A stretch of DNA of 64,000 bases from the NCBI GenBank assembly GCA_028023455.1, contig JAQFVV010000455.1, forward strand, positions 374,001-438,000. Reading direction: 5' to 3'. Shown piece after piece: positions 1 to 13,998 of this stretch (its first letter is position 1; every line of letters begins with the position of its first letter). The notes under the pieces were generated by a model. The model worked only from the letters and a program-made list of their open reading frames with translations. It did not search any database and had not been told where the DNA came from. This stretch comes from Epiperipatus broadwayi (Eukaryota > Onychophora > Udeonychophora > Euonychophora > Peripatidae). The position numbers were made by a program, and so were the translations under genes.

Positions 1-72
1 AATATGATTATTGTAATCTTTGCATACATGAATTAGAAACACAATCTCATATTTTTCTCTCTAGTCCTAGTC

Positions 73-327
73 TTGATAAGATCAGAGCTGAGGTACTTTC
101 TGGCTATGTTTAAGAATAAAAATATAAATATTGAATATCTCTTTGAAAATGTTGATAAAGGCTTTTCTTCACACATACATGCTAGTGTTTTTATTCTATA
201 TGCAATATGGTGTACAAAATATATATTTGTTTGCAATAATAATCCAAGGATACACCCAAACTCATTTAAAGATAAGCTCGAAGTAATAAGAGAAAGAGAT
301 TTTAAAAAGTTGCTTAATACATAATAT
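73..327 (+). pseudogene. Unidentified 83-codon open frame, possible retroelement 3' end relic
   Basis: An open frame of about 83 codons, starting at TTG rather than ATG and ending in TAA. The predicted product has a hydrophobic, Trp-containing centre (FILYAIW) and a basic C-terminus. This loosely recalls the region after the reverse transcriptase domain in some LINEs, but no family motif is decisive. It lies about 0.8 kb upstream of a candidate polypurine tract, so it could instead be the 3' coding end of an LTR element. It may also be a chance frame. I do not assign a function. Confidence 0.2.
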
Positions 328-330
328 AAA

Positions 331-1136
331 TAAAAACCTGATTAATTCTCTCTTAATATTCAAAACTATAACATGACATACTTATTTCTTTAAAAATTAA
401 AAAAATTATGTATGTAACTAGATGTACCGGATCTTTTAAATGTCTTTTTTTTTTCATGTGTCATAGCATCAGCTGGGAAGCAAACCCACTAACCCAGGAC
501 AACTTCTTGTAAAGCAGCTGTCACTGACCTTTCGACAACCAATGCTTAATTGCTTTAACAAACTTTTTTTTAAGATTGGTTTTAATATTATATAAATAAA
601 TGTGAGAAATTTACAATTGAAAATTGGAAAAGGTATATATTTGAAACAACCCAGCCTGTTTCATAGTCTTTAGAAATGTACTCAGCAAATTATTAATAAA
701 GCTAAATTAAAATTTAAATCCTTAAATATACTTGTTATATTTGATATATGAATTTGACAGCGTTTTTTTAATTGGTTCCTTTAACATTTTTTTTTTTACT
801 TTGTGAAATTATTTGTTTTGAATAAAATGCTCATAATCAAATTAAACCTCTTGAATATAATAAAAGAATTAGTTCCTTTACATAAAATGCTTTGTTAAGG
901 TTTATTAATGGTGGAACAATTTTTTTAAAATATATATATATATACCCTCTAATAATTTAATTGGAATATTATGTGTCAGCATTATGAACAATGGATTTTA
1001 TATATATATGATTGCTGTAAAACTTGTGTAGTCTTCACATTGTATATTTAGCTCTGACTCTTGTGTATTTAATATTTATTGTTTTGTTATGCTTTTTGTT
1101 TTTAATTGTATTTTAATATTTGATATTGCATGCGGA
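331..1136. other. AT-rich DNA without recognisable gene
   Basis: Homopolymer T runs and a short (TA) run near 930-943. No open frame of note and no repeat I can pair elsewhere in the window. It would be internal 3' UTR sequence if the LTR junction at 1137-1149 is real. Confidence 0.4.
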
Positions 1137-1296
1137 CAAAGGGGGAAATGTAAACAATATATTAACTAAGTGGTTCATTGCTCAGCGTCGGCCAGTATTT
1201 TTTATGAAACTGAAGACTACAATAATCATTTAGAATCATTTACTATGCATTCTTATTCTCAGTATCATTATATGATCTTAATAAATATTCATTACA
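1137..1296 (+). repeat. Candidate polypurine tract and short LTR
   Basis: An almost pure purine stretch (ACAAAGGGGGAAA) runs straight into TGTAAACAATATATTAAC, the arrangement seen at the 3' end of LTR retrotransposons, where the plus-strand primer abuts the 3' LTR. If so, the LTR begins at 1149. An AATAAA-like polyadenylation signal lies at about 1280, and a plausible CA terminus (ATTACA) at 1296, giving a short LTR of about 150 bp. No matching 5' LTR lies in the window; it would have to be left of position 1. The call rests on the junction alone. Confidence 0.3.
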
Positions 1297-2199
1297 ACTT
1301 TATAGTAATCTGCGTCAAGGATTTGATGTTGTAAAATCTTTGATCACTGTTAAAATACTGATAAAATTAAAAGATTTTCCATAATCTTTAAATCAAAGGC
1401 AAAATAATATATATAATTTGTTTTAAATGCAGCTTGTTATTTTGTTTGGCTAGAATTCAAGAAATTATGTGAGTTGTAATAATTTTTCTTAAAATCTCAT
1501 TTAGACTGATAATTTTCAACACATTTTACCCCATCTTTTTCAAAATGTTAATAATGCTATTACATTTTTACAATCGTCTAGGGTTTTTTTTTCATAATTC
1601 CAATTTTATTATTTCTTTACTTTCAACTGTTAAAACATCCATCATTTTTTGGAACTTTATAGTCTTTTCATGAATTTCATGTCATACCTGAACTCTTCAT
1701 CTAAAACATAGGTTCCAAACTTTGTCAGATCATGGCCCACTTTGCAAGACATAAATTTTGTAATGCTTTCCCCCATTATAACAGTTTTCCACATCAATGT
1801 AAATAGCTACTAATGATACATTACTGCTTATGCCATTAAATTATTGAAAATTAATATGTGCTTCATCTTGAACACAGTTATTGCTCTACCGATTTTGATG
1901 AAACATAGCCCATATGTCAAGATTGTAAAGTTTATGCTCAAGCAACATTTTGCAAAGTTTTATACAATGGTTTATATATGAAAATTTGGAATGCATATTA
2001 AGAAATTGTATTACATTAGTATTAATCTTATTGTAATAATTAAAACACCATTCAAGTATGTTAGAAAATTGTCTATTTTGAACTTACAAAGTAAAAATAC
2101 AAAAAAAAAAAAAAACAAATTAATGGGAAGGCTAAGGCTGATGCAGTTTTAAAAGTTTGTTAATACCAGGTTCAACTTTTGTTAAAAACAGTCATAAAT
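1297..2199. other. AT-rich DNA, nothing recognised
   Basis: No coding signal. A poly(A) run of about 15 at 2101-2115 could be a retroposon tail, but I could not find a matching body or target duplications. Confidence 0.4.
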
Positions 2200-3350
2200 C
2201 ACCATACTCAGTCATATGCAATCAGTTCTTTTTCTTAGATAGTAAATTCACTAAGCACTAAACCCACACTCAGTCAAATAAAAAGATAGAAATGCAATTA
2301 AAAATTTCTGTATTAATTTCCAATAATCCAGGGTACAGTGTCAGTATTGATTTCTGAAGGCAGAATTTTTGGTATCCACTTTTGAATTTTATTTTTAGTT
2401 CTTCGTTTGTTGTGAGTTCTATGAGTTCCACTTTTAAATTTAATGATCATGCTGTGTTTACATGTGAAAAACGATCTAGAACTCAATTTGATATATTCAT
2501 GTTAAAAATATTCTTGAATCACTCATTAAAATCAACATGGAGAAGTTCCAAGTGTTGACAGTATGTAAATAAATCTTCTCTTTTGAGAAACGCTGCTAAT
2601 AAATTTGAAAAGTAGCTATATTTCCTTTGGCCTAGATTCCATTTGAACAGAAGAAGTTTCCATACAAAAGCAGCAATAATGTGTTTTTGTTTTAATTAAA
2701 TTCAATTCATCATCTTATAATTGTAGATTGACCTCATTAAATATTTTATAGAGGTCTATCAAATAAGCATATCATTTTTGGATGAAATCAGGTTGTCCCA
2801 CAATCTGTCATCTCTCTTTTCTAAAAACTCTAGTTCTGAATCAAACAAATTGTAAAATCGATTCAGACAAATGTCTTTTGAAAGCCTATGAACTTCTGTG
2901 TGAAGCAGCATATGATTGAAATCTTCATAGTTTCCACTACAAAGATGGCTAAACAATCTGTCACTCAATGAATTGCTTTTAATCTTGATGACTGCTCTAA
3001 TAATGTAATGGAGTGACATATGCTGGCATTTACTTAAATTCTTCACAACCAAATGTTGAAAGTGAAGAACATAATGTATAGTGAATAAATTTGACACTGC
3101 TTGTTTCAAATGTGCTATGAAACCATTGTGGTATCTGTCATTGCTGGAGTATAATCAGTAGCAACAAACAAAATATTACAAATAAGTATGTCTTTCTCTT
3201 GAAGAAACTTATTCATGGTATGATGGAAGGTGATAATCTTCAAGACTTGGAAACATTTAGAAAATGTTTGATCAAGTCAGTCATCATAAGCTGCTTTATC
3301 CAATATAATTGCTAAGTTCTACAACCCAAGAAGCCTCATCTGAAATCAAA
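2200..3350 (-). pseudogene. hAT transposase relic, ZBED5/SCAND3/FAM200-like
   Basis: On the minus strand the frame from 3109 to 2759 (116 codons) follows the ZBED5/FAM200-type hAT transposase: FTIHYVLHFQHLVVKNLS, then NSLSDRLFSHLCS, then HMLLHTEVHRLSKDICLNRF and FYNLFDSELEFLEKRDD. This is the conserved RNase H-like block with the LLHTEVRWLS-type motif, where the usual R-W is H-R. Upstream to about 3340, frame-broken remnants include a PAMTD segment matching the usual APAMTG. Downstream to about 2200, further out-of-frame pieces resemble the C-terminal block, including an NTDTVPWI-like run. Many stops and shifts, no BED finger and no terminal inverted repeats seen. It is a dead internal fragment of a DNA transposon or of a captured transposase gene. 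Confidence 0.75.
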
Positions 3351-6300
3351 AAGAAAAAAAAATTACCAATAATCAAGAATAATTTTATAATAGTGGCAAC
3401 TTTTAATTTCTGAGACTGACAATGCAAAGTCATTATCTTTGAATACATTATATATGAAATATAATTATATTAGCTAAAGCTCAAAACCAAAAATAAAACT
3501 ACCATTATTATTAACTTACAAGCAGCAATAATGTTCATACATAATATGGATAATAAAACAACAGCACAAAACTTTTTTATATTTAAAATCTTTATCAGCA
3601 GTACTAGTCTTAAACTCATCTGGACATCTAGTTGTCTACTAACCTAGCCCCACTAATTTCTTACACTCATGCAGATGTTTTTGAAAAGTATGATGTAAAG
3701 TGGATAATGATCTTTGATGTTTATTTTAACCTGCAAGATTAATTGGGTATTCTATTTTAGACAATTATATATGCATTGAATAGTTCAATAATAGGTTTAC
3801 ATGTCAATGTAAAAGAATAAATGTCTATTACTAGATTTTTGGGTCAATGTGATTTTTCATGGTTAATGTACCACAGTATCTTTATCAGGAAGAAAATTGA
3901 GGAACCAAATATCAATGAGACGAGACAACATGTTTGCATTAATATCTATTGTTTACTTGACATAATTGCACACCTAAATTGTAATAATATAAATTTATAT
4001 GGGGTGATTATGCTAAAAAGATTCATTATGACCTACACACTTGTGTCCATCAGTCTTATAACTGTTACATGTATATAATTCTCTCTGAATATCCCATAAA
4101 TTTACAGCATTAAATTGTATTGGAATCAAAATGGTTATAACTCTAAATCTATAACAAAACGAAGTATACACGATCAAATTATCTAACATACCTCATGACT
4201 TGTGCTAAATTATAATGATATAAAAAGTAAAAGCATCACTTTCAATGGCCCTACAAATTATGGTATCCAAATCATAACAGCACAAAGTATATGAAAGATT
4301 ATTATTTAATACTCCTATGAATATGACTACCGAATTGTAACAAATTATCCTTCAAATCGAAAAAGCCTAAACATTAAACATCAAATTATAAGTAAATATA
4401 ATATGCATGGTATTATTAATAATCTATTTTAAATAAAGTGGATATTATATCTAAATTAAACATAGACTAAGTTTTAAATCTAAACAAAACCAAATTGTTC
4501 TAATTAGTATAATTCAAATATCAATTTTAATACATATCATTACTAATTTTATAATAACACAAAATTATTATCTTTATAATCAAACAAATTATTATAACAC
4601 ACATCCAATAAGTAATATACCGACAATCAATTATAATCGTCTTTGTTTATCTTGAATAAATTAAAATACTTATACCTTACAAATTATTAAACTAACTCAA
4701 ATACGGATTTTGTCCAAAATAATTTCCATATATAACTATTTAAGTAATTATGATGATCAAACATCTAGCTATAATCTTTCATCATACAAAATATGCACCT
4801 AGCTCAAACAATAATGATATGTGGAATTTACAAAAAAGAAAGTAATACATAATGATATATGGACTTACTAATACAATCGTTTGATTTCTGGACTAATTTA
4901 TAATTATTTACTGTAAAATGTAAGATATAACTATTAAATATTAAAATTTTATTGGCCAATAGGTTTGTATAATTAATTGAAATGATCACTAAGACAAATT
5001 TCCTTGTTAATGAATTAATCATTATTCATAATAAATATAAAAATGATAAATAAATAATAAAATGTTTATAATATATGTTTCGATTATATATCATGAAGAA
5101 TATCCTTCACCTGAATTAATATTAATAAAATAAATACTTAAACAGCACATATTCGCCTATTTTATGTCTATTGTATAATATAAAGAATAACACGAAGATG
5201 TTGATGTCTACACACTCAATTAAAAATACAAGAAAGCTAATAATTATTATATAATGCTCACCATATAACAATTTATTAAAACAAATAAAATAATAAGTAC
5301 GTTTATTTCGCTTACTTTATTTTCAAAATATAACATCAATAAATGGTTTTTAAAGTAATCGTTCAAGTTCTTCAATATTCAGAACATGCTTATCGAATAC
5401 AATATACAGTTAAGTAATAAACATATGATATCTTAAATTAAAATTTTAACCACTAAAATTTAGAAGATGATTTTAAATTTAAATTAAGATTTAACTTTCT
5501 TATATATATAAATAAACAATTTACCAACTTCTAATATAATAACTAATAATGTTGAAAAAATACAATACAAATAAGTAAATAAAATACACGTTTATATATG
5601 ACCTTGAATACGGTCCTTCCATGTAGGTACTCCAAAGAAACACAATAGTTCAAATATTTATTCTGAGTACTTCAAATAATTCAATAATATCCACTATTCA
5701 GATCAAGGTAAAATATATTATAAACAGTATTCAAAATAAAATAGGTTGTGAAATTCCTGTATACTCAACATATTATTTTATTATCCTTTGTATAGCAAAG
5801 TATTTGGTATTGTAATAGCATTATATATATAAGCAGATGCTGGCCTCCATTTATAATATATGCAATACATAAATTGATTCAAACCCTAGGTCAAAATAAT
5901 ACATCAGAAAAATAATACCCATAAATAGAAATAATTCTCATATATAGTAGTATATTATCAATTAAGATGTTTCATAACTAAAACATTTTGCTTATCCATA
6001 GCAATCATTTTTGTACAGAAAAATATTGAAATCAATTTGAATACTATAAATTTTCTTTTTTCTTCTTTAACAAGTATTCAGAAATCCAGTTCAGTCTCTC
6101 AGACAAATATACTCCTTTTTATTCCATTATTTTGTAATTGCCAAGCAAACATTTATAAAATAAAAAAATGTACAAAAGAAGAGGTAAAATATTAGAGAGT
6201 AAATATGAATTGTTCCGTCTTATTTATAATCTCATGTAATTGCTGTCATATTTGTTTTTAAAAAACCAAGTTTAAACTTGTTTTTTGCTCAAATATTAAA

Positions 6301-9121
6301 TTTAAATTCATCCTGCAATTTTTTTTAGAACAATAATAAAAAAAAAAACAAATTTCATAATGATTATTATAAAAAATAATATTTACACTTTAAAAACACA
6401 AATAACACTCTTTAACTTAACACAAACTAACACAATTTAAACTACATTTTCATAATATTGCATTGGAAATATATACTTTATATATATATATTATTCCAAC
6501 TTAAACATTACACATAATATAAACACAATAATATACATATTTAAAATATTAAATATTTATTTGTATTGTTTATAACATACTACTTATGCTTACAGTAAAT
6601 AAAAATACATAGAATAAAGAAATAATAATTTTATTAAAATTATATATATTTTATTTATGTGTGTATTTCAAATAAATAGGATTGATTTATTAATTCATGT
6701 TATAATAATGAACATTTTGTTGTTATAACAACCATTCAACACTCACAGATTAATGAATTACCTATTAAAGCTAATTAGAAAATAACAAAAAAAATTATGC
6801 TTGACGTTATACTAAAGATTGAAATTACACTTAATTTCGGTTGGTACAACAAGTGGGTTTAATATAAATTCAAATATATATATATTTATATAGAGTTCTA
6901 ATAAAATGGTTAAAACTCAAATATATATATATATGTAATTCAACCAATATTCTAATGATGATGATCAAATAACCTAATGCCAAATATTAAGAATAATTGC
7001 TTCAAAAGAATTCTTAATTCCTTTTTTTAGATTCAATTTAAAGTTAATCTTCAGGCACCAAGCTTTTTAAATAGAAAGTTTACTGCTCGATCTCTTAAAA
7101 ATTGCTACCAATATCCCTGTATAAACCCTAGTGGATCACATGATTTCTCAGGAGTAGTGAATATTAATGGTATATAATTGTAATGAGTTTAAAAAGCAAA
7201 AACAAACTAAATTGATTACTAAAAAATAAGCTAATTTATTTGCAGTAAATAAATAAAGTATGGCATCATTGTTTATATTTTGGCAACAGCTAAGTATTGG
7301 AAATAAAAAATAATAATAATTATATATATTAAAGGCCTTATGATTTAATATAAAGATCAGATCTTGTCTTGTTAAAAAAAATTTTTAAAGTTTTAAATCA
7401 TGGTTTTCTACAGACATCTTTAGTAATCCAGTCCTAATTGAGATTATATTCTTTGGATATTAGAGAATAGATAGTGTATACAACAGGTCTTACTGCAGAA
7501 TCTACTTCTTTCCTCATAGCGTTGTTTTATTCTTTAAAGCAATTTATGCATCTTCAATATTCATCTCCAGGTATAATTGTATTTCAAGTCTTTTGAACCT
7601 GGCAAAGAATAGGTTATAAGTATAACATAGATGAAACGAATATGACAAGGCAAATATTCCAACAAGTAGTTGTTGTGAATGGAGTCAAAATTAGCATAGG
7701 TTTTTTTTGTAATAGTTACATCTTTGTTAGCGAATGTCATAATAGTTGCTTAGGTAGATAGAGTATTGGAAAATACTTTAAAACAATTAGCACTGCACAG
7801 CCATCTGAAGCTATTCTGAGGGGAACTTTTGTAAACAATGGTTGCTTTTGTCTTCAAGGAATCACTCTGCACTCTTTTCTTCTTGAACCAAGACCTATTT
7901 ACATATCTTACAACATGTTTATTTTAACATCGAACAGTAATTAAGTCAGTATTTATTTATATCAAGATGTTTATTAAAAACTTCTTTATCTAGATTAATG
8001 ACTTAATATATATTTTTCTCACAATATGCTTTTTCATAATACTTTCTTCATTTATTAAGTTATTTTATAAATGATTATATATAATAATAGTATTTTTTAT
8101 TTTATTTATGGTAATGTTAGGGGGATAAAAATCATAACTGAACTTTAAAATTTATTCTCAATTTTAATGCTCTATAATTTTTAATCTTGTATTTAAGTTT
8201 GCCATTCAGTTTACTACATGATAGGAAAAATATTTCTTTAAATCTTCATCTAGCAGGGAAATCTTAAAAAACAATAAAATATGATACATTTTCTTAAAAT
8301 ATGTAAATCAAATTTATTTACATGCACTAAAACTAATTTTTCTCCCTTTCCTTACATAAAAAAATTATCATTTTATTAATTCTTATTTTATGAAATGTAT
8401 TTCTCTTATTTATTAATTAATTATTTATTTATTTAATTATTTATAAATTAATTATTATATATTTAATTGTATGATTAACTCTACAGACTGAATTTTTTTT
8501 TAATTTCTCAAACTGGTGAAGTCTAAGTTATGCATATATATATTAGATATGCACACACAAACACACATGACAATATATAAATTTACTAATCCATCTATTA
8601 GAATTTGTATAAATTATATTTTTAACCATGTAGCTTTGTAATATAACTAATTTGAATTCTCAAATATTTGAATACAGTATATAAACTCATTACATAATTT
8701 TGAATTGTTATAATTAAGCATATATATATATATATATATATTTGGAGACAATAAGAAATATGCAAACAAATTAAAGAAAATATATAAATAAATAAATAAT
8801 AAAGCACAATTACTTGTCTACATAGCTATTTTTAAGATTTCAACCAAAGGACTGATTTTCATCAAAAATTATAGTCCAATGACATCCTTCAAAATTGAAC
8901 AATTGAAAATCAAGTGTATATCTGATAACCCATAAATTTCTCTACATTAATAATCTTTTTTAAACAGACAACTGCTGATTTATTGTGATAAATATCGTAG
9001 TCATTTTTTTTATATATATATTTTTGCAAAAATAGTAATTAATTCATTTATCACAAAAAAACTCACTCATAAGCATATACAAATGTACTATATATATATA
9101 TGTAATATTGTTTTTTTCCCT
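3351..9121. other. Long AT-rich stretch without genes
   Basis: Nearly 6 kb with no convincing coding frame. Short open frames near 3821-4078, 4828-5022 and 8622-8807 have low-complexity Ile/Asn/Tyr/Lys composition and look like chance products of AT bias. Several short (TA) microsatellites occur (about 6479-6491, 6878-6890, 6919-6934, 8719-8741). No repeat family was matched within the window. Confidence 0.5.
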
Positions 9122-9216
9122 TTGCATAACGAAAGTGCATTTAGCTTTAGGTTATAAAAAAGAAAGAAATCACTTTATTATGCAGATGAACACATGTATG
9201 CAAATTTGAATTATAT
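9122..9216 (+). repeat. Dispersed repeat, copy 1 (pairs with 14111-14206)
   Basis: About 95 bp matching the right half of the palindrome near 14 kb. Shared order: a GTGCATTTAGC-like start, AAGTTATAAA-like, AAAGAAAG, then ATGCAAATTTGAATT. It is a partial copy of the same short interspersed element, AT-rich and non-coding. Confidence 0.5.
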
Positions 9217-10784
9217 ATATATCTGTGCAAAAAATACATGCAAAAAAAAATCGCGTATACAAAAAAAATAAAGATTCACAAAAATCATTGTGTATTCACA
9301 TTAAATCTCCAAAATAAGAAAAAAATATTATTTGTTAACATAATAAACAATTATAAGTAATGAATTAAAAATATATCAACAGAAAAGTAGGTAATTCAAG
9401 GATATAATAATGATTACATTCATACCATGAGGATGTAAAATCTCATCATGTATGCAAATTATTTTTGATGTTTATTTTAAAAGAAGCCGTTTGAGATATT
9501 TTCTGATGAAAACCAGTTCTCTGGTTGAAATATTAAAAGTATCTTTATAGATATTAAGTATATATTTTCAGGAGCATGGAATAATAAAATATTTGACAAG
9601 CATTATATAAAGTGAATAGAAGAGTGTGTTATTATTGTATATTTACATATTTACATTGGCATATAATTTTAGTTTTTTTTTTTATTTTAAATATATATTT
9701 GTTTCTCAATGATTGAGTGTATTTCACTCTCACCATATATATCTTTATACTTTTTGCGTTTCTTTCTTGTTTTTTATTGATTCTAAGTATTTAATTTTTA
9801 CTATATTTGAATGTTAATAACTTATAAGGTTTCTGATATATTTAATCCTACAAATAATTTTTATGACAAAGTCTAATGCTATATTTATTTTTGATATGTG
9901 TATATAAACATTAAATAAATGTAATCTATTAGTTTATTGCTCAAGAATTTATAATAAATTTGACTACTGTAGGTGATAAAACTAGATGTCATCTCCATGG
10001 ATCTTGAGATCCGGAATCTGCCACTCTATCAATGAATGAGCAGAGATGTATGTACATAATCTACCACACATGGATCCAATTATCGGCCATAGTGTTAGTG
10101 TTTAGATAGTTATAAACATTCTTTAACGATTAGTAAAAGTGGTACCCTTATGTTTTTATAGCTTGAATATCAACATTAAACAATTTTCATTATATCTAGA
10201 TGTAATTGCCCCAAAAGATCATGTCATGATAAAAGATGAGAAATAACAGATTGCTTCCTTATCAAGAAATCTTTAGCATTCACATTCATCGTTTTGATAT
10301 AGCTTTAAATTGCTCTTGCCACCTTATTACTTAAACTCAATTATTTAAGAGAATAATTATTTTGAAATTTTTATTTATAAGTAGGTACAAAGTTTGTTGA
10401 ATGAACACCCTTCATTATTTTCCCACCAAATAGAAACTTTTAACAGGTTCATGTGAATAACAGCACTAACACAATCTCATATTTATATGTCAAATTTTGA
10501 CTTGGTCTTATAGAGTTTATTTTATTAACAGCTTCTCCCAAATTAATGCATTTTAAATTATAGCAGTATTAATTAAAACATTAATAAGTGATAGTTGTAA
10601 ACTACTATTTCAATATAAGTAAGTAGGGAATCATATTGGAGTCATTAATATACACACCTGCTATGACATGTGTTGAATATAGTCTATGTAAATCTTAAAA
10701 ATCCATAAGCAAGCCAATAATTTTTTCAAGTGGCCATTCCATATTATACATAATTATTTATCTAGTAATTATCAGGGTGTTGGC
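9217..10784. other. AT-rich DNA, nothing recognised
   Basis: No coding frame of interest and no repeat pairing found here. Confidence 0.4.
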
Positions 10785-10915
10785 ATTTAATCTATTACTA
10801 GCTAGATGGTAAAGATCTAGATTAATCTAATTTGGTTAATCGGGATCAAAAGCAGTCTGTAAAACAAAAATACAAGTGTAATATGTTACAGCTCTCAATA
10901 TTAAGTCCATAATGT
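10785..10915 (+). repeat. Dispersed repeat pair, copy 1 (with 13670-13790)
   Basis: The segment with TACTAGCTAGATGGTAAAGA and TCTGTAAAACAAAAATAC corresponds to 13670-13790, where TACTAGCTAAAGGATAAAGA and TCTGCAAAACCAAAATAT appear in the same order and spacing. About 0.5 kb further on, both copies also share ATTAAGATT(A/T)TGAATAA (11465-11482 and 13888-13905). This suggests a decayed repeat of several hundred bases with an internal length difference. No coding potential. Confidence 0.45.
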
Positions 10916-11754
10916 ACTGTACTTTTTTATGCATAGGCATTATTTCCATGAGCAATTTTTTTTATTCTGCCCTAGGGTTATTTACTAAAGCTTGAGTAAT
11001 TACTGGATACCAGATGGCATAAGAGTGTAATATCCACACTTCCAGTTAGTTTCTAGCTTTTATCATTGTCAATGATGAATGTATCATCTATATCTTTTAT
11101 TTCTTTATATTATTCAAGATAATAATAGTCTGAATTAAAACAAAGTAAGAGATATAAGTATATTACTTCCAGATTCGAATCATAAGTCTACACTTACCAA
11201 AGCAAAAATCAGAAATCAGTCTAAGATGTATATTTTATTGTGCTATATCATCTAGTCTCTATTAATTACTCAGAATTATAGCATATCATTCTAAAATAAC
11301 ATGAAGAGAAGTGCTTTTCAAAGCATATGAATAAATCTATAGGAAATATTTATGATATTGTTATAGGGGTTATTTTTCTGGATTAAGCATTGTAATCCCA
11401 TTACTATTTCAAATCCATATTCTATATATTTTTGTAAAAATACTGGAAAAATATGTACATGAAATATTAAGATTATGAATAAGTCAGAGCAAGAAGTATA
11501 TCTATTACTAAGATAGCATAAATGAAATATTGTAAAGTCTTTGCACAAGGCCATTTTAATAAGATCACTGGCACTGCTATAAATAAATTATTGTCAGAAA
11601 CATCTCCACAAAGCAACAGATTTTTTTCAGTTGAATCCATAAATGTTTAATAATTTATAGATATTTAATTTAAAATTTTTTATATTAAATAAATCTCTTA
11701 AAAATTCACTTCTATTTTACACTATTCATTATACACAAATATCATTTCAATTAT

Positions 11755-11800
11755 ATAATAGTTTCGACTATCTAGCAGTCTTCTTCAGGACTATCAAATT
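11755..11800 (-). repeat. Fragment of the 18 kb palindrome family
   Basis: The stretch reading TCGACTATCTAGCAGTCTTC followed by TTCAGGACTATCAAA matches the left arm at 18136-18176 (GACTGTCCAGCAGTCTTCAT). Only the arm core remains. Confidence 0.4.
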
Positions 11801-12169
11801 TTATTACATTACATTGTTTATTTTCTTATACAAATATACAACAACCTTCTTTTGATGTATCCATACATATTCATATATATTTCCTATTATGCATATATTT
11901 TGTTATTTTTAATACATAGATTAAATAAATAAATATATATATATATGCAGATAGATTTTTTTAAATAATATTTAATATGTATATGCATTCATAAATATAT
12001 GTCTTATCATACTATATTTTATAATTTAGTATCATTTTATTAATTTTATTCATTAGTTTAAAATATATTATTATAATTTAAATTATTTTTGTTTTATAAT
12101 ATAAATACTTTTGATGTTATCAGTATTATTTTTTATAGATTTTTTTGTTAATAAATAAAACTGTTCCAT

Positions 12170-12430
12170 GTAGTTTGATATTGTGGTAGAATGTTAGACT
12201 TTAAAGTTCAAGGTCCATAGATTGTAGCCTAACTATGCCATTTCTAATGCTTGAAGTTCTTATGAACTTCTGAATAGTAACACATTAATTACTATATTCT
12301 TTCTGAGTTCCCAGTATGCTTTGCTGCAAAGGTAGAGTGGCATACTGAAGCTCAAGGTTCTTGCATCTCAACCCAGCTCTGAGATTTTCAGAGCTTAATC
12401 ATCATATGAACTCCCTAGCAATAAACCATT
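12170..12430 (+). repeat. Two diverged tRNA-derived SINE-like heads
   Basis: Two successive segments share the same plan: GTGGTAGAATGTTAGACTTT ... GTTCAAGGTCC at about 12180-12220, and AGGTAGAGTGGCATACTGAA ... CTCAAGGTTC with CATCTCAACCCAGCTCTGAG at about 12330-12385. The pattern of a box A-like GGTAGAGTG segment, then a box B-like (A)TTCxAACCC about 40 bp later, is that of a tRNA-related pol III promoter. Both are degenerate. A poly(A)-like tail is not clear. Confidence 0.4.
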
Positions 12431-12600
12431 GAATTTTTTTAAAAATAAAACTAACGAAGATTCAACTTGGATAAAAGCAACATTTCTAAAAAAAATTATT
12501 ACTAAAATTATTGTTTTTCAAAGTAAACTCTTCTTTATTTGTATCTGATTTTTAAAAGTTTAACTAGATGATATAAAACTATTTTACCAACATCATTTCT

Positions 12601-13183
12601 ATACATTCAAATATCAGCCTTTTAAGCTAATTGTGCATACGCTTTGCGAGTGTTAATAATAAATGAATACTTTCTCACCAATACAAGAAATAGTATTTAT
12701 GCAGGAATAAAAGGAATCCTCTTATTTCTACGACTCAAATGCTTATATATGAGCAAATCTGAAGTACTGGCAAGTAAAGAGTGAGGATGATACTGTCACT
12801 TTAAATTACTATATACAATGTCTGAATGAATGACGTGGGTGAAATTGTCTAGAATTTACTAAACATCATTCCAACTGAAACTTAATCATACGTAAATAAG
12901 CATTTATTTTATATAGCATATGTTTACAATTGTATACATTCAAATATCAGCCTTTTAAGCTAATTGTGCATAGCTTTGCGAGTGTTAATAATAAATGAAT
13001 ACTTTCTCACCAATACAAGAGGATTCCTTTTATTCCTGCATAAATACTATATCTTGTATTGGTGAGAAAGTATTCATTTATTATTAACACTCTCAAAAGG
13101 TGCATGCTCAATTAGCTTAAAAGGCTGATATTTGAATGTATACAATTGTAAACATACGCTATATAAAATAAATGCTTATTTAC
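12601..13183. repeat. ~333 bp repeat: direct copy plus large inverted duplication
   Basis: Unit 1 begins at 12601 (ATACATTCAAATATCAGCC). The same start recurs at 12934, a direct period of 333 bp. The second copy then runs into its own reverse complement: left arm about 12893-13020 pairs with right arm 13053-13183, leaving a ~32 base centre (13021-13052). That centre is itself the inverse of sequence following the first unit's AATACAAG. The arms are long and only slightly diverged, so the inverted duplication is relatively recent. Related direct units lie at 14256 and 14594. No coding frame; probably a non-autonomous DNA element or satellite-like unit. Confidence 0.7.
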
Positions 13184-13998
13184 AACATCATTTCTATTTC
13201 ATTATTTTATTTTGTGCATAAGATAACTGTTGTCTTGAATTTGAATCTGTATACCTATAGGACTACAAAAAACATTCTTTATATGGTATTGTTTATGACC
13301 ATAACTTTGTATGGTTTAGCTGAGTAGGAAATGAGTAAATGCAAGAGCTAAAAGCCTCTGAATCAAAGTTAGTCTGCCACTACTATTGCTTGAGCATTAC
13401 AACTTCAAAGCAACTCATTATTGATTATTTCAACAAATCACAATATTCTTTTTTTAAAATGATTCATCTGATTGTTTAAGAATAAAGCAATATATTTTTA
13501 CTTGAAAATGATATTTTTCTTCAAGATAGAGTTATTAAAATAGCAATCAATGACAGCCTATGTTTAAATACAAGTTGAGTAAATTTAATAAATTTTTCAG
13601 GAAACAAGTTGCAAGTAGCTATTCTTTAGCCTAACTATCTTTGAATCCAATATTGGTCAGCAAATAGATATCTAATACTAGCTAAAGGATAAAGATCTAA
13701 AATTAACCCACACTCAGAACATGAGTATCAATAGCTATCTGCAAAACCAAAATATGTGTGTAATTTGATATGGCTTTCATAGTTTAGCCTGAGGCTTGTT
13801 GGTGTTATTTTTTAAGATTGAACACATTGTGTATCTACATCATAGTTTTATAACTTAACAACATTCTAAAAATAAATATTGAAAATATTAAGATTTTGAA
13901 TAAACCAGAGAAAATAGTGTATATGTTATGTAAAATAAACCCTCCTCCATAGATTAGATATTCAAATTTCAAATATTTCTCCATCTGCATATTTAAGT
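13184..13998. other. Non-coding stretch with a dispersed repeat copy
   Basis: Contains copy 2 (about 13670-13790, and 13888-13905) of the repeat described at 10785. The rest is AT-rich and unrecognised. Confidence 0.4.
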
